From positions 310,001 to 374,000 of the forward strand of contig DIHL01000023.1 of assembly GCA_002420145.1 (NCBI GenBank): DNA of 64,000 bases, written 5' to 3'. Position 1 is the first letter of the stretch, and every line of letters begins with the position of its first letter. Shown here piece after piece: positions 16,836 through 25,729 of this stretch. The notes beneath the pieces were generated by a model, which made no database searches, was not told where the DNA came from, and worked only from the letters and a program-made list of their open reading frames with translations. A program made the position numbers and the translations under genes. Source of the stretch: Bacteroidetes bacterium UBA5697 (GTDB taxonomy: Bacteria > Bacteroidota > Bacteroidia > B-17B0 > Aurantibacillaceae).

Positions 16836-17915
16836 TTATTTAGCCATTACCCAGGCATTAGGAAACTCATTTCTGATTGACGTTAATAAGCTTGCAGCAT
16901 CTTGTTTCGAATCAAAGCCTCCGCAACTTACAACATGTAATCCTTTATTATTTACTCCACTAATACCAGCATTGATATTCTTTTTTTGTAAATCGTGAAT
17001 TAACTTATTTGCATTTTCTTCTACACCAAAACAACCAACTACTACTTGGTATTTACCATCAAATGAATTGTGATTTTTTGATGCGATATAAATTGGTTTT
17101 ACAACAGATGTATTATCTGTTTTTGCAATACTATCTACAGAGGCTACTAAAACGTTGCCATTTTCTGATAATTTAAACGAAGCAAATCCGTTAGCATCCA
17201 CTAATAAAGCTGGTTTTTCAATAGAGTGTATAAATACAGCTTTATTATGTTTTTGTTGATTTGGAGTGTAAGTTTTTTCTGGAGTATAAAACGGATTAAA
17301 AGAGGACTCTAATAATGGTTTCATTGGTTTAGAGTAGGCAGCAAATAACAAGAAAGCTAAAGTAACAGGAACGCCTATCGCTAAAGTTGCTATTTTAGCA
17401 TAAGATTTTTTCTTAGGAGCTACTTGTTCAATAACTACTTTTCTGTCTTCAAACTGTTTAGCAATTATTGGTTTTTCAACTTCAATAATAAGTTCATTAG
17501 CCATCACTGGTTCAAACCCAAATGAATCTAAAAGAAAATTCACATCTGCCTTCGCTTCAAAACGTAAGACATTTTCGTTATCAATGTAAAAAAGCCCAAT
17601 ATTGTTTAACTCAAAACGTTTTTTTACAGATAATAAAGATTGAATGTAATCCTTATAATCTTCAATTTGTTTTGTAGACTCAACGACAGAAACATTGTTT
17701 TTTTGCATGAATGCAGAAATCAACAATCCGTCATTGTGAATTAAGTTTTTATTAAAAAGAATGTGTTTTGATTGAGGATATAAAATATTACTTCCTTTAT
17801 TAAAATTAGAACTATAACTTCTGGCAACAAAACCTCCAAAATTTGGGACAATAACACAATCATGCTTAAACAAAAGCGCTGCAATTAAATTGGTTATTTG
17901 GTTATAGTGTAACAT
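16836..17915 (-). CDS. HU-CCDC81 domain protein with SPOR C-terminus
   Basis: The cytoplasmic N-terminus (about 1-140) matches the paired HU-CCDC81 bacterial domains (VPNFGGFVARSYSS, FNKNLIHNDGLLISAFM, FELNNIGLFYID). A membrane helix follows near 177-195 (IATLAIGVPVTLAFLLFAAY), then a linker and a SPOR domain at about 287-359 (YQVVVGCFGVEENANKLIHDL). SPOR domains bind glycan strands stripped of peptides at division sites. The protein therefore links a DNA-binding-like cytoplasmic fold to septal peptidoglycan. The family is widespread in Bacteroidota; its role is not established. Confidence 0.85.
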   Translation of the reverse strand: MLHYNQITNLIAALLFKHDCVIVPNFGGFVARSYSSNFNKGSNILYPQSKHILFNKNLIHNDGLLISAFMQKNNVSVVESTKQIEDYKDYIQSLLSVKKRFELNNIGLFYIDNENVLRFEAKADVNFLLDSFGFEPVMANELIIEVEKPIIAKQFEDRKVVIEQVAPKKKSYAKIATLAIGVPVTLAFLLFAAYSKPMKPLLESSFNPFYTPEKTYTPNQQKHNKAVFIHSIEKPALLVDANGFASFKLSENGNVLVASVDSIAKTDNTSVVKPIYIASKNHNSFDGKYQVVVGCFGVEENANKLIHDLQKKNINAGISGVNNKGLHVVSCGGFDSKQDAASLLTSIRNEFPNAWVMAK

Positions 17916-18189
17916 TTCGGTATCGAATGTACTGCTTTTTTAGCTTGAATTTACTTATAAAAGTACCGAAAATGGCGCGTTAAAACTAAATCTTTAATTA
18001 CCAGTAGATTATGAATTGTTAATAGAAATCAACAGTTTATCCACAGTTTCCTAACAAAATGGACCTTTCGGTATTTTAAGTGATTATAATCAATTAAATG
18101 TATGCCATAAAAAACATAAATTATTGTTAAACAGTGAGTTATTTATTTAGATAAGGTTTAAATAACTTTAAATTTATTAAAGATTATTT

Positions 18190-18197
18190 TACCTTTG
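18190..18197 (+). promoter_or_regulatory. Bacteroidota -7 element, leaderless start for the DUF1571 gene
   Basis: TACCTTTG ends 6 nt before the ATG at 18204. A TTG inside the box (18195) is in frame but cannot be the start if this is the promoter. The rest of the region 17916-18189 holds nothing else I can identify. Confidence 0.6.
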
Positions 18198-18203
18198 CAG
18201 CCC

Positions 18204-19061
18204 ATGTTGAAAGTTAGAAATTATATATATATAGTCCTCTTACTAAGTTTATGTCTTAGTAAAGAGTCGTTTGCTCAAAAACCAACTTTAACAGCTAAAG
18301 AAGTTGTTTTTAAAATGGTTAAATCTATTCATGATTTGGAAAGATTAAAATATAGTTTAAAAATTATTGAAAGAGGAAAAAAAGGATTTAATCATTATGA
18401 GTCTTCTGTGAAGTTAAATAGAAAACCTCGTAAAATTTATTTATATATTAAAGGTATCGAATTATTATGGGTACAAGGCTGGAATGGAAATAAAGCCTAT
18501 GTTAAACCTAATTCTTTTCCTTATGTAAATTTAAGTTTAGATCCTTTAGGTTATTTAATGCGTCAAGATCAACACCATACACTAAATGAAATGGGAGTTG
18601 ATTATTTTGCAAGCATTATCGAATACATTGCACTTAAAAAGATGGATCAATTTGATACTTATTTTAAGTTGGAAGGAGAAGAGAGAATTAATAACAGACC
18701 GTGTTATAAAATCATCATCGACAATAAAGATTTTGCTTACGAAAATTATACTGTTGGGGATAATGAAAGTATAACGTCAATCGCACGTAAACTTCACATC
18801 AGTGAATACATGATATTAGAAGTAAATCCAAAATTAAACGACTATTTTCACATATTGAAAAAGGGACAAGTATTAAAAGTTCCTAATGCATATGCTAAGC
18901 ACGTAACATTATACATTGATCAATTGTATTTTTTACCTATTAGTATAAAAATATTAGATGATAAAGGATTATTCGAACAGTACGATTACCATTTTTTACA
19001 AGTAAATCCAAAAATTGATGATGCGGAGTTTACTAAAACATATAAGGATTATAAATTTTAA
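18204..19061 (+). CDS. Secreted DUF1571 protein with an inserted LysM domain
   Basis: The protein has a signal peptide (IYIVLLLSLCLSKESFAQ) and a DUF1571, LolA-like fold: VFKMVKSIHDLERLKYSLKIIERGKKG at the N-terminus, RKIYLYIKG and VQGWNGNKAYV in the middle, ISIKILDDKGLFEQYDYHFL near the end. A LysM module lies within it at residues 181-228 (YTVGDNESITSIARKLHISE and GQVLKVPN), before the last strands. LysM binds peptidoglycan, so the domain may tether the protein in the periplasm. The start is ATG 18204, set by the promoter box just upstream. The sufT-like gene follows 39 bp later. Confidence 0.82.
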   Translation: MLKVRNYIYIVLLLSLCLSKESFAQKPTLTAKEVVFKMVKSIHDLERLKYSLKIIERGKKGFNHYESSVKLNRKPRKIYLYIKGIELLWVQGWNGNKAYVKPNSFPYVNLSLDPLGYLMRQDQHHTLNEMGVDYFASIIEYIALKKMDQFDTYFKLEGEERINNRPCYKIIIDNKDFAYENYTVGDNESITSIARKLHISEYMILEVNPKLNDYFHILKKGQVLKVPNAYAKHVTLYIDQLYFLPISIKILDDKGLFEQYDYHFLQVNPKIDDAEFTKTYKDYKF

Positions 19062-19100
19062 GAATAAACAATAACCAACTTAATTGGTTATACATATCAA

Positions 19101-19430
19101 ATGAGTGCAATCATAATTACAAAAAATACTGAGTTAATGCAACGAGTGATTGATGAAATCAAAACTTGTTACGACCCAGAAATACCAGTAGATATTTGGG
19201 AACTAGGATTAATTTACGAATTGGATCTCAATGATGACAATGAGCTTAAAATTACGATGACATTAACATCACCTAATTGCCCAGTTGCAGAAACATTACC
19301 AGCAGAAGTTGAAAATAAATTAAAGTTAGTTCAAGGCATTAAATCAGCTGTATTAACCTTAACATTTGAACCAACTTGGACAAAAGAAATGATGAGTGAA
19401 GTGGCTCAATTAGAGCTTGGCTTTATGTAG
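19101..19430 (+). CDS. MIP18/DUF59 family Fe-S maturation protein (SufT-like)
   Basis: The 109-residue protein has the DUF59 signature CYDPEIPVDIWELGLIYE, and TSPNCPVAETLPAEVENKL with the conserved Cys. FEPTWTKEMMSEVAQLELG is typical of SufT and PaaD-like proteins. These are accessory factors for [4Fe-4S] delivery to apoproteins. It is followed 21 bp later by a DUF2480 gene, a pairing that fits the SUF neighbourhood of Bacteroidota, though no sufBCDS genes are in this window. Confidence 0.9.
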   Translation: MSAIIITKNTELMQRVIDEIKTCYDPEIPVDIWELGLIYELDLNDDNELKITMTLTSPNCPVAETLPAEVENKLKLVQGIKSAVLTLTFEPTWTKEMMSEVAQLELGFM

Positions 19431-19451
19431 GATACTACTAAAACAAATATT

Positions 19452-19967
19452 ATGTCTGACGAAATCATAAATAAAGTTGCCAATAGTGGTTTAATTACGA
19501 TTGACTTAGAAGAATTATACCCAAAAGGAGAAAGAGTATTATTTGACATCAAGCCACTTTTATTTCAAGAATTAATTTTGAAAGAAAAAGATTTCAGAGA
19601 CTTTATTAAACAACATGATTGGTCTCAGTACCAAGATAAGTTAGTAGCTATTACTTGTACTGCTGATGCTATTATTCCCACATGGGCTTATATGTTAGTA
19701 AGTATAGCTTTAGAACCATTTGCTAAAAAAGTAGTTTTTGGAGATTTAGAAACACTTGAAGCTATTGCTTTTAACGAAGCATTGTTAAGTATTGTGTATG
19801 AAGACTATAAAGATAAGCGTGTAGTAATTAAAGGCTGTAGTAGTTTACCTGTTTGCACAAATGCGTATGTAGAATTAGTGAGAGGTTTAAAGCCTTTTGC
19901 TAAGTCTATTATGTATGGAGAGCCATGTAGTACGGTGCCTTTATATAAAGCTTCATCAATAAAGTAA
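19452..19967 (+). CDS. DUF2480 family protein
   Basis: The 171-residue protein matches DUF2480: GLITIDLEELYPKGERVLFDIKPLLFQ at the N-terminus, YQDKLVAITCTADAIIPTWAYML centrally and KGCSSLPVCTNAYVELV near the C-terminus, with conserved Cys residues. Its function is unknown. In Bacteroidota it is commonly found beside SUF iron-sulfur genes, and here it follows the SufT-like gene in the same direction, so a role in Fe-S metabolism is a reasonable inference. Confidence 0.87.
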   Translation: MSDEIINKVANSGLITIDLEELYPKGERVLFDIKPLLFQELILKEKDFRDFIKQHDWSQYQDKLVAITCTADAIIPTWAYMLVSIALEPFAKKVVFGDLETLEAIAFNEALLSIVYEDYKDKRVVIKGCSSLPVCTNAYVELVRGLKPFAKSIMYGEPCSTVPLYKASSIK

Positions 19968-20005
19968 TGGCGTTTTTCTAAAATCCCTCAATTATTTTTA
20001 AGTCG

Positions 20006-20013
20006 TATATTTG
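20006..20013 (+). promoter_or_regulatory. Bacteroidota -7 element, leaderless TTG start
   Basis: TATATTTG is an exact TAnnTTTG match that ends 5 nt before the TTG at 20019. This spacing supports the unusual TTG as the true start. Confidence 0.55.
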
Positions 20014-20018
20014 TAACC

Positions 20019-20774
20019 TTGATTTATCAATTCAAATATTTAGTTACCATATTACTTGTTTCACTTTTTTGTATTAGTTCTGCTCAAGAAGACGGAGGAA
20101 AACAATTAAGAAACAGACGCAAAAATCCTTATGTTAAAACAAGAATTGGATTTTCGCCTGTGATGGGTTTATACAAAGTGAATAAAAATCACGCTTCAGG
20201 CACAAGGCCTAAAATGTCATTTAATATTTCACTAAAAGAAGAAATTAGATTAGATAGAAATAATCAAAACTTTTTTTTGGTTGGAGTAGAGTATATGATG
20301 CATGGCGTCAGTTTTAATTCGTATTATTTTTATTCAGATAGTTTAAAATTATATACACCTGAAAGATTACGTTATAAATATAATTTGACGATACATGAAT
20401 TGGATTTCCCAATTCAATTAAAACATTCATTCCAAAAAGAGACAAACACCATTTTTTCGAGTTACATTTTTGCAGGATATTGTTATCGTTGGATCATAGA
20501 AGGAAATTTGAAAGTGGAAGAAAACGGTAATGAGTTAGTGGATAAATATGAACCTTATAAGTTTAAAAGCCCTGCTTTTAATCCAGTGAATAGTTCATTT
20601 TTTAATGTGGGTGCAGGCTTTCAAAAAAACACACCATTGATGCATAACGCGGTGTATGCCGAATTACAATTTAGATATGGCTTATCTCCTTTTTATTTCA
20701 ATGAGTCGTTTGCGCCCTCAAGTATGTTTATCAATAATCATTTTATTTACTTGACTGTTGGGATAAAAATATAA
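20019..20774 (+). CDS. Predicted outer-membrane beta-barrel (porin-like) protein
   Basis: A signal peptide (FKYLVTILLVSLFCISSAQ) precedes about 230 residues of barrel-like strands: VKTRIGFSPVMGLY, FFLVGVEYMMHGVSF, ELDFPIQLKHSF, SFFNVGAGFQ and a final FIYLTVGIKI. The block ELDFPIQLKHS resembles the L-P-L-x-L-K motif of the outer-membrane beta-barrel family PF13568 (which includes PorT), but I cannot assign a T9SS role. It starts at TTG, supported by the promoter 5 nt upstream and by the absence of an ATG before the signal peptide core. Its stop overlaps the aroA ATG by one base. Confidence 0.72.
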   Translation: MIYQFKYLVTILLVSLFCISSAQEDGGKQLRNRRKNPYVKTRIGFSPVMGLYKVNKNHASGTRPKMSFNISLKEEIRLDRNNQNFFLVGVEYMMHGVSFNSYYFYSDSLKLYTPERLRYKYNLTIHELDFPIQLKHSFQKETNTIFSSYIFAGYCYRWIIEGNLKVEENGNELVDKYEPYKFKSPAFNPVNSSFFNVGAGFQKNTPLMHNAVYAELQFRYGLSPFYFNESFAPSSMFINNHFIYLTVGIKI

Positions 20775-22015
20775 TGAATTTAAAATTACATAAACCAATA
20801 AATTCGGTTTCGGGTACAATAAATCTTCCTGGTTCCAAAAGTATTAGCAATAGAATTTTAATCATTAAAGCTTTATCAGGATTAGATTTTTTAATTCAAA
20901 ATTTATCTGATTCAGATGATACCAAACATCTAAAAGAAGCTATTGAAAATTATTCTACCCATTCAATTATTAATGTTGGACACGCAGGAACTGATATGCG
21001 TTTTTTATCTGCTTTTCTTTCGATAAAGAATGGAGATTATGAATTAACAGGATCAGAAAGATTACAACAACGTCCTATAAAAGATTTAGTAGATGTATTA
21101 AGAATTTTTGGTGCAGACATTCAGTACAAAAAAAATGAAGGATTTCCTCCACTTCAAATTAAAGGAAAACAATTACAAGGTGGTGCAGTTGAAATTAGTG
21201 GTAAAATAAGTAGTCAATTTATAACGGGATTATTGCTTGTTGCACCTTATTTTACTAAAGGATTGGAATTAACGATTAAAGACGGATTAGTTTCTAAGCC
21301 GTATGTTGATATGACTATTGCCTTGATGAAAGAATTTGGCGCATCAGTTATTTGGAAAGATAATAAAATTATTGTTGAACCAATTCCTTATACTTACCAT
21401 AAAAAAGAGTTTATTGTAGAGAGCGATTGGAGTGCTGCTTCTTATTATTATAGTATAGTTGTTTTGTCAAAAATAGGCACACAACTTACTATTACAGGTT
21501 TATTCGAAAATAGTTTGCAAGCAGATGCTATTGGGCAATCTATCTACAAAAATCTTGGAGTAAAAACTACTTTTCATAATGATGAAATTATTATTTCAAA
21601 AAATAGCAAGTCTTATCCATTACTATTAGAATTAGATTTTATTCAGTGTCCAGATATTGCTCAAACTCTTGTATGTTCTTGTATAGGACTGAATACTCCG
21701 TTTAAATTTACCGGACTTCAAACATTAAAAGTTAAAGAAACAGATAGAATTAATGCTCTTCAAAATGAGCTACAAAAATTTGGATATACAATTGAAACCA
21801 CCGATAATTCTATTCAATGGCAAAAAGTTAAATCTGAACCAATTGATAATTTATCTGTTGTTACTTATAATGATCACCGTATGGCGATGAGTTTTGCGCC
21901 TTTGTGTTTATTACAAGAAAATATAGTCATTGAAAATGCAGAGGTCGTTTCTAAATCTTATCCCTTGTTTTGGCAACATTTAAAATCTATTGGAATTAAT
22001 CAAACTCAATTATAA
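20774..22015 (+). CDS. aroA: 3-phosphoshikimate 1-carboxyvinyltransferase (EPSP synthase)
   Basis: AroA joins shikimate-3-phosphate and phosphoenolpyruvate in the chorismate pathway. The substrate-binding PGSKSISNR (residues 19-27), GHAGTDMRFLSAFLS and the C-terminal YNDHRMAMSFAPL are all present. The length of 413 is on the short side of normal but complete; the family in this phylum is often about 410. It overlaps the upstream barrel gene and the downstream small membrane-protein gene by one base each (TAATG), indicating a tightly coupled operon. Confidence 0.95.
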   Translation: MNLKLHKPINSVSGTINLPGSKSISNRILIIKALSGLDFLIQNLSDSDDTKHLKEAIENYSTHSIINVGHAGTDMRFLSAFLSIKNGDYELTGSERLQQRPIKDLVDVLRIFGADIQYKKNEGFPPLQIKGKQLQGGAVEISGKISSQFITGLLLVAPYFTKGLELTIKDGLVSKPYVDMTIALMKEFGASVIWKDNKIIVEPIPYTYHKKEFIVESDWSAASYYYSIVVLSKIGTQLTITGLFENSLQADAIGQSIYKNLGVKTTFHNDEIIISKNSKSYPLLLELDFIQCPDIAQTLVCSCIGLNTPFKFTGLQTLKVKETDRINALQNELQKFGYTIETTDNSIQWQKVKSEPIDNLSVVTYNDHRMAMSFAPLCLLQENIVIENAEVVSKSYPLFWQHLKSIGINQTQL

Positions 22016-22251
22016 TGAGCTATACAGACATTATTAGTACGATAGGCGTATCATTAATTTTATTAGCCTTTTTCTTAAATACCTTTAAGTATATTTCAGA
22101 TAATGGGAAATTATATTTTGCATTAAATATTGTTGGTGGTGCTTTTGCTTGCTATGGAAGCGTATTATTAAACTCTTTGCCATTTATTATTTTAGAAGGT
22201 ACTTGGAGTGTAGTTGCTTTGATTGGTTTAGCAAAAACATTTTCAAAATAA
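22015..22251 (+). CDS. Small CBU_0592-family membrane protein
   Basis: The 78-residue protein has three hydrophobic segments (TIGVSLILLAFFLN, LYFALNIVGGAFACYGSVLL and FIILEGTWSVVALIGL) and matches the widespread CBU_0592 family of small integral membrane proteins with unknown function. It overlaps the aroA stop by one base and is the last gene of that operon. An inverted-repeat element begins right after its stop. Confidence 0.82.
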   Translation: MSYTDIISTIGVSLILLAFFLNTFKYISDNGKLYFALNIVGGAFACYGSVLLNSLPFIILEGTWSVVALIGLAKTFSK

Positions 22252-22388
22252 TAACCATATAGAGGTATAGAAAGTAAAAGTAAGCAGTAGTTGCATAGAA
22301 AACTTGTTTTCACATATAATACTATGTTAAATAACGCAGCTTTTTATGTCTTACTTTTCAATAATTTAAGCTATGTTTCTATGTGGTA
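22252..22388. repeat. Imperfect inverted-repeat element, relative of the 6.8-kb element
   Basis: The left end TAACCATATAGAGGTATAG and the right end (complement TACCACATAGAAACATAG) are inverted with about 13 of 17 matches. An inner pair AAAGTAAAAGTAAG (22271-22284) and CTTACTTTTC (22350-22359) also folds. The ACCACATAG core is shared with 6827-6996. It has no coding capacity and lies between convergent genes, the small membrane protein and the IPExxxVDY gene. Confidence 0.55.
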
Positions 22389-22408
22389 AAAAAACTAATA
22401 TACATTCA

Positions 22409-22906
22409 TTAAAACAATAAATTACCTTTCGCTTTTTTGTCCTTTAAATCTTCTACAAATATTTCGTGAACAATAATAAAAGCAGGATTTAATTTAATAG
22501 ATTCAAAAATCGTATGATTGTATAGATAACGATTGTCTCCTTTTATTAATAAAAAATAATCAGAGTTTTCTAATTCCGGAATTAATCGTGTAGTTTGCTC
22601 CACATCACCAGCAAACAAATCAAACTCTTTTGGTTGGCTACCTTCTATTTTCGGTTGAAAGGAGGTTTGATTTGGTAATAAATTAAATTCAATATTTAAT
22701 TCATCATGTGTAAAGGTGTATAAGGGAAAATAAAAATCCTCACCTTCTTTATGAGTAAAATCTAGTAAATCATTTAATTGTAGATCAATATTTAATGCTT
22801 GATTGAGTTCATGAACTACTCTGTAAATACTCTCAGTACAAGTAATAGAGAATATATCAAAATCAAAATGCTCTTCAGCGTTAATATCTAAACTGTATGT
22901 TGCCAT
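22409..22906 (-). CDS. IPExxxVDY family protein
   Basis: This Bacteroidota-restricted family is named for a C-terminal motif, present here as RLIPELENSDYFLLIKG (IPExxxSDY, with Ser in place of the usual Val). FNLLPNQTS and AFIIVHEIFVEDLKDKKAKGNLLF fit the rest. No signal peptide or membrane segment is present, and the function is unknown. It follows fabI by 40 bp on the minus strand and is probably read from the fabI promoter. Confidence 0.85.
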   Translation of the reverse strand: MATYSLDINAEEHFDFDIFSITCTESIYRVVHELNQALNIDLQLNDLLDFTHKEGEDFYFPLYTFTHDELNIEFNLLPNQTSFQPKIEGSQPKEFDLFAGDVEQTTRLIPELENSDYFLLIKGDNRYLYNHTIFESIKLNPAFIIVHEIFVEDLKDKKAKGNLLF

Positions 22907-22946
22907 GTTAGTTTAAGCTGAAGAGCATTTAATTATGTTTTAGTTT

Positions 22947-23759
22947 TTATCCTTGAATTTTCTCTAATAACTCAGTACTAATACCAGTAGAGCTATATCC
23001 ACCATCGTGGAATAAATTCTGCATTGTTACCATACGAGTTAAATCTGAGAATAAACTTACAGTGTAATTTGCGCAATCATCAGCACTTGCATTTCCTAAT
23101 GGAGATTGCAAATCAGCAAACTCATAAAAATCAGAGAACCCTTTAATGCCACCACCAGCAGTTGTTTTTGTAGGTGATTGGGAAATAGTATTGATACGTA
23201 CTTTCTTTTGTTTACCGTAATGATATCCAAATGTACGAGCAATACTTTCTAACATGGCTTTAATATCTGCCATATCTGTATAGAATGGATATGCACGTTG
23301 AGCAGCAGTATAAGTTAAAGCTACAACAGACGCATGTTCGTTTAACGCATCTAGTTTGTGAGCAGCTGCTAACATTTTATGAAATGATAAAGCAGATACA
23401 TCAATTCCTTTTTGGAAATATTCGTAATTTAATTCAGAGTAAGGAATGTTTTTACGAATATTTACACTCATACCAATTGAATGTAAAACGAAATCGATTT
23501 TACCCCCTAATACATCCATTGATTCGGTGTATAGTTTAGTTAAATCTTCCATACTTGTTGCATCAGCAGGAATAATTTTAGCACCAGTTTGTTCTGCTAA
23601 TTTATTAATCTCGCCCATACGCATCGCTATAGGAGCGTTAGTTAATGTAAAGGTTGCGCCTTCTTCGTGACATTTTTGAGCCACTTTCCAAGCGATAGAA
23701 TTTTCATCTAATGCACCAGTAATGATACCGCGTTTTCCTTTTAATAAGTTGTATGCCAT
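22947..23759 (-). CDS. fabI: Enoyl-[acyl-carrier-protein] reductase (NADH)
   Basis: FabI performs the last reduction in each cycle of fatty-acid elongation. The 270-residue protein starts MAYNLLKGKRGIITGALDEN, which carries the NAD-binding glycine motif. The catalytic Tyr150, Tyr160 and Lys167 keep the Y-x9-Y-x6-K spacing of FabI enzymes (TYTAAQRAYPFYTDMADIK). NTISQSPTKTTAGGGIKGF is the substrate-loop region. A TATATTTG promoter box lies upstream at 23779-23786. Confidence 0.96.
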   Translation of the reverse strand: MAYNLLKGKRGIITGALDENSIAWKVAQKCHEEGATFTLTNAPIAMRMGEINKLAEQTGAKIIPADATSMEDLTKLYTESMDVLGGKIDFVLHSIGMSVNIRKNIPYSELNYEYFQKGIDVSALSFHKMLAAAHKLDALNEHASVVALTYTAAQRAYPFYTDMADIKAMLESIARTFGYHYGKQKKVRINTISQSPTKTTAGGGIKGFSDFYEFADLQSPLGNASADDCANYTVSLFSDLTRMVTMQNLFHDGGYSSTGISTELLEKIQG

Positions 23760-23778
23760 AGTGTTTATTTTAGTTGTG

Positions 23779-23786
23779 CAAATATA
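23779..23786 (-). promoter_or_regulatory. Bacteroidota -7 element for fabI
   Basis: Read on the minus strand the site is TATATTTG, an exact consensus match, ending 19 nt before the fabI ATG and lying in the 42-bp gap after recN. It implies fabI can be transcribed separately from recN. Confidence 0.55.
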
Positions 23787-23801
23787 CTAATTATGCTTTA
23801 A

Positions 23802-25457
23802 TTAAGCATTCAGTAATTCTTTTGCGTTTTTTAATGCTGTTTCTGTTGGTGTACCTGTACTTAACATTTTTGCTATTTCAGCTATTCGTTCTTCTTTATT
23901 TAATTGCTTAATGCTTGATGTTGTTTTGTCTTTATTATCCGATTTATATACAAATAAATGGTTACTGCCTTTACTCGCCATTTGCGGTAAATGGGTAATA
24001 GTTATTACTTGCATGGTTTTACCCATGGCAAATAAAATGTTCCCAATTTTATCAGCTACATCTCCACTTACTCCAGTATCAATTTCATCAAAAATAATGG
24101 TTGGTAAGGCAGTGCGCTCTGCTAATAATGCTTTTAAGCATAACATTAAACGTGATAACTCACCGCCCGATGCTGTTTTATGTAATTCTTTAAAATCAGC
24201 ACCTTTATTAGCTGTAAATAAAAACGAAATAGCATCTAGTCCATTTGATGTTAAACTATCTAATGGTTTTAAATCAATTTTAAACTGTGCATTGGCCATT
24301 GATAAACTCGTTAACATGGTTTTAATATTTTGCTCAATACCAGCGGTTGATTTTTGACGTTTGTCAGATAAATCTTTTGCTAAAGTTTTGCATTGCTTTT
24401 CTAAAGCAACAATTTCTTTATTTGTTTTTTCAATACTTAACTCTAATGATGAGAATTGTTGCAATTTTGTTTCAATCTCATCTTTAATCAATAATAATTC
24501 TTCTTCGGTATTTACTCCGTGTTTTTTTAATAAACGATTTAATTTATCTAATTGTGTGTTGACTTCTTCTAAACGAATATTATCATAAACAACATCTTCT
24601 TCACAAACATCAATATCTTTAGCTAATTCTTTTAATTCAATGCTAACTGAATTTACTCGTTCAAACAATTCATTAAACTGTTTGCCAAACTTAGAAACAG
24701 ATTGTAATTGTTGTTTTACCATGGCTAATGCTGAAACAATATTTTCATCACCACCATTAATTGCTAAAGATGATTTTGATAAATTGCCTTTGATGAATTC
24801 GGCATTTTCTAAAGTTTCACTTTCCTCTTCTAATTGTTGTTGAACGCCCACTTTAATAGCCGCTTCATCTAACTCATTAAATTGAAACTGAAAATAATCT
24901 AATTCTTTTTTTGCCTGAAGTTCTTGAGCTGTTAATTCTTCTAATTGTTTTTTGAGTTTAGTTAACTGACTAAACTGTTTTTTATAATCAGCAAATAATT
25001 GAGTAGTCTGTGCAAAAGCATCTACCAATTCAAATTGAAAATTAGTTTCTTTTAGTAATAATGTTTCGTGTTGAGAATGAATGTCAATTAATTGATCGCC
25101 TAATTCTTTTAAAACATTTAAGGTAGTTGGAGTATCATTAATAAAAGCACGAGATTTTCCTTCAGGAGTAATTTCTCTTCTTATTGATGTTAATTCTTCA
25201 AAGTCTAATTCATTGCTTTCAAAAAATGATTTTAAATGATAAGCTTTGATATTGAACTGTGCTTCGATAATGCATTTTTTAGTTTTATCGTGCAGAGAAC
25301 TTACATCGGCTCTATTCCCTAAAGTTAAACCTAGAGCTCCTAATAAAATGGATTTTCCAGCACCAGTTTCTCCAGTAATAACCGTTAAGCCTTGGTTCAA
25401 TCGAACTTCAGTTTCTTCAATTAAGGCAAAATTTTGTATGCGTAAATTCTGTAACAT
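23802..25457 (-). CDS. recN: DNA repair protein RecN
   Basis: RecN is an SMC-like ATPase recruited to double-strand breaks. The 551-residue protein has the N-terminal MLQNLRIQNFALIEE and Walker A GETGAGKS (residues 29-36). A long central coiled coil spans about 150-370. The C-terminal head has signature KTASGGELSRLMLCLK, Walker B TIIFDEIDTGVSGDVA and ITHLPQMAS. All ATPase motifs are intact. It is the first gene of a minus-strand series (recN, fabI, IPExxxVDY). The 272-bp region to rpoD (25458-25729) shows no other convincing gene. Confidence 0.97.
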   Translation of the reverse strand: MLQNLRIQNFALIEETEVRLNQGLTVITGETGAGKSILLGALGLTLGNRADVSSLHDKTKKCIIEAQFNIKAYHLKSFFESNELDFEELTSIRREITPEGKSRAFINDTPTTLNVLKELGDQLIDIHSQHETLLLKETNFQFELVDAFAQTTQLFADYKKQFSQLTKLKKQLEELTAQELQAKKELDYFQFQFNELDEAAIKVGVQQQLEEESETLENAEFIKGNLSKSSLAINGGDENIVSALAMVKQQLQSVSKFGKQFNELFERVNSVSIELKELAKDIDVCEEDVVYDNIRLEEVNTQLDKLNRLLKKHGVNTEEELLLIKDEIETKLQQFSSLELSIEKTNKEIVALEKQCKTLAKDLSDKRQKSTAGIEQNIKTMLTSLSMANAQFKIDLKPLDSLTSNGLDAISFLFTANKGADFKELHKTASGGELSRLMLCLKALLAERTALPTIIFDEIDTGVSGDVADKIGNILFAMGKTMQVITITHLPQMASKGSNHLFVYKSDNKDKTTSSIKQLNKEERIAEIAKMLSTGTPTETALKNAKELLNA

Positions 25458-25729
25458 ATCTAGGCTCTAATATCGGAATTTAAATTCTGTAGAAATCCAT
25501 ATTTTACCTAAAATGCCCCTTCATTTTTCAACAATTTAATATGCCAGCCAGTGGCTAAAATAAATACCCCTAAACCAAAATATTCATTCAATCATTTAAA
25601 ACGGCTTTTCACTCAAAACCATGTAACTAAATTCGTTTTTGGACGTAATACAATACAGAAACACTCAGAAAGCCTAATTATAAGTGTTTTAGTCTATTTT
25701 TTTAGTATAATTTTTAATTTTTTTGTGCC

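Noticed and set aside
17941..18110. Possible origin or DnaA-box cluster (TTATCCACA in the gap before the DUF1571 gene)
   Set aside because: Only one TTATCCACA-like site was found, without further boxes, AT-rich unwinding repeats or neighbouring dnaA/dnaN genes.
23911..24357. 148-residue plus-strand open frame within recN
   Set aside because: It lies antisense to the conserved RecN ATPase head and has no independent support.
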